Assembly: GCA_900290245.1 (NCBI GenBank)
Contig: OKRB01000118.1
Location: 25,554 to 89,553 of the forward strand
Length of the DNA stretch: 64,000 nucleotides
Origin: Candidatus Sulfuritelmatomonas gaucii
GTDB taxonomy: Bacteria; Acidobacteriota; Terriglobia; Terriglobales; Acidobacteriaceae
Reading direction: 5' to 3'
In this document: positions 63,196-64,000 of the stretch, one piece after another
How positions within the stretch are numbered: the first letter of the stretch is position 1
Layout of the letters: each line of letters starts with the position of its first letter
Position numbers and translations under genes: made by a program
The notes under the pieces: generated by a model
What the model saw: the letters and a program-made list of their open reading frames with translations, nothing else
The model's database searches: none
Told to the model about the DNA's origin: nothing

Positions 63196-64000
63196 ATGCA
63201 GCGAAGAGACTTTCTGAAATCCGCATCTTTTGCCGTTCTTATGCCGCGTTTAACCTCGCTGATGCCGCAGTTGCGCTCGGCGGTCCCGCTCAAAATCACC
63301 GACATCCGAATCGTGAAATTGAAGGTGGTTCGCGAAACCGGCGAGATGGAAGCGGCGTGGAATCCAGGAACAGTGAGCACACATCGGATCGGCGGCGGCT
63401 CAGTCGTCGAGGTTCAAACCGATCAAGGACTTTTGGGCATCGGGCCGGAGATGGACCCTGCTTGGCTGATGGCAGCCAAGACACAGCTCATCGGTAGGGA
63501 CCCGTTCAGTATGGAGCAGTTGGCCGGTCCGCTCCGCTATTACCTGGGTGGAAGCCCACGCACAGTTTCGGCTCTGGAGATTGCGCTGTGGGACCTTATC
63601 GGCAAAGCCACCGGCCAACCTCTGTACAAACTCTGGGGCGCGGACAAGGATCGGGTACCGGCCTATGCCAGCATGATCCAGCTTTCCACTCCGGAAGAAA
63701 GAGCCCGGATGGCGGTCCAGCTCAAATCGCAAGGTTGGAAGGCAATCAAGCTTCGGGCGCATTACCTGACGTTGAAGGAGGACGTGCAACTGGTCGAAAC
63801 GGTACGCAAAGCGGTGGGCGACGACATGGTCATCATGGTGGACGCCAACCAAGCCCAGTCTTTTGGCACGTGGCAGCCGGGGGTGATGTGGGATTTTCAC
63901 CGCGCTCTGGAGACCGCGCGGGAACTAGAGCGTTTGAACTGTCTCTGGCTGGAAGAACCGCGGCTACGCTACTCTTTCGATGAACTGGCCAGATTGAGCA
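63196..64000 (+). CDS. Enolase-superfamily enzyme (mandelate racemase/muconate-lactonising type), partial
   Basis: The first 268 residues are present; the 3' end is outside the window. A twin-arginine-like start MQRRDFLKSASFAVLMPRLT is followed by the capping domain (ITDIRIVKLKVVRETGEMEA, then SVVEVQTDQGLLGIGPEMDP) and the barrel: GWKAIKLRAHYLTLKEDVQL with the K-x-R acid/base motif, metal-binding Asp in VIMVDANQAQ and Glu in LNCLWLEEPRLR. In sugar loci such enzymes are usually acid-sugar dehydratases or epimerases, which would fit aldonic or uronic acids released from the glycan; an exported member is unusual. The ATG at 63196 has no strong ribosome-binding site. Confidence 0.85.
   Translation, partial: MQRRDFLKSASFAVLMPRLTSLMPQLRSAVPLKITDIRIVKLKVVRETGEMEAAWNPGTVSTHRIGGGSVVEVQTDQGLLGIGPEMDPAWLMAAKTQLIGRDPFSMEQLAGPLRYYLGGSPRTVSALEIALWDLIGKATGQPLYKLWGADKDRVPAYASMIQLSTPEERARMAVQLKSQGWKAIKLRAHYLTLKEDVQLVETVRKAVGDDMVIMVDANQAQSFGTWQPGVMWDFHRALETARELERLNCLWLEEPRLRYSFDELARLS

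Noticed and set aside
1..64000. CRISPR array, prophage or complete insertion sequence
   Set aside because: No regularly spaced direct repeats, cas or phage structural genes, intact transposase or integrase seen on either strand.

Overview
The window looks like chromosomal DNA of a soil Acidobacteriota (Terriglobia-type). This rests on the kinds of proteins present, not on a marker gene: an Oar-like TonB receptor with an N-terminal carboxypeptidase-regulatory domain, a large wHTH-TPR regulator, an ASPIC/UnbV protein with an adjacent TPR remnant, a sigma/anti-sigma/TPR cluster, several Tat-exported glycosidases and a NodT-type RND pump. There is no rRNA, intact tRNA, CRISPR array or complete insertion sequence. 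About 40 genes are supported, plus an unusually large number of broken ones.

Layout. 0-4 kb: a minus-strand cluster of ECF sigma factor, zinc-finger anti-sigma factor, a conserved unknown protein and a secreted TPR protein that leaves the window, with two small hypothetical genes upstream. 4.6-8.4 kb: a GGDEF protein with a degenerate receiver, a UBP zinc-finger protein, a VOC protein and a CNB-histidine kinase. 8.6-16.1 kb: a PqiA-like membrane protein and a tripartite RND efflux operon (adaptor, pump, outer-membrane channel). 16.3-17.3 kb: a gene graveyard with back-to-back TamB and YihY/BrkB tails and a DUF4386 fragment around one small intact DUF6496 gene. 17.5-23.2 kb: four minus-strand envelope genes, two starting with zinc ribbons. 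23.5-35.2 kb: wHTH-TPR regulator, an AI-2E-type permease interrupted by TAG, a six-hairpin glycosidase, an O-methyltransferase, an Xre/ParS-RES toxin-antitoxin pair and an SDR. 35.9-64 kb: a polysaccharide-utilisation region.

The polysaccharide region holds one GH10 xylanase, four GH30 enzymes (one interrupted by TAG), an Oar-type TonB receptor without a SusD partner, two esterases, an aldose 1-epimerase, a carbohydrate-binding-like secreted protein, a DUF362 protein, an enolase-superfamily enzyme running off the window and a LacI-family repressor. The likely job is outer-membrane uptake and periplasmic or surface breakdown of an acylated, decorated xylan-type hemicellulose. I infer that substrate mainly from GH10 plus GH30 plus esterases.

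The most interesting signal is an undescribed regulon. Six near-palindromes close to AGACAAWCGRTTGTCT lie at 40.98, 41.19, 44.50, 44.70, 53.17 and 62.61 kb. Five sit within recognisable promoters; in four of these the operator supplies most of the -35 box with 17 bp to the -10. The LacI protein at 45.2-46.3 kb is the obvious candidate regulator. Two of the sites form face-to-face promoters upstream of lacI with no gene between them. A second theme is gene decay: in-frame stops in three genes, a frameshifted SDR, a truncated TPR gene, and what looks like the first codons of a GH9 cellulase fused in frame to an aldose epimerase.
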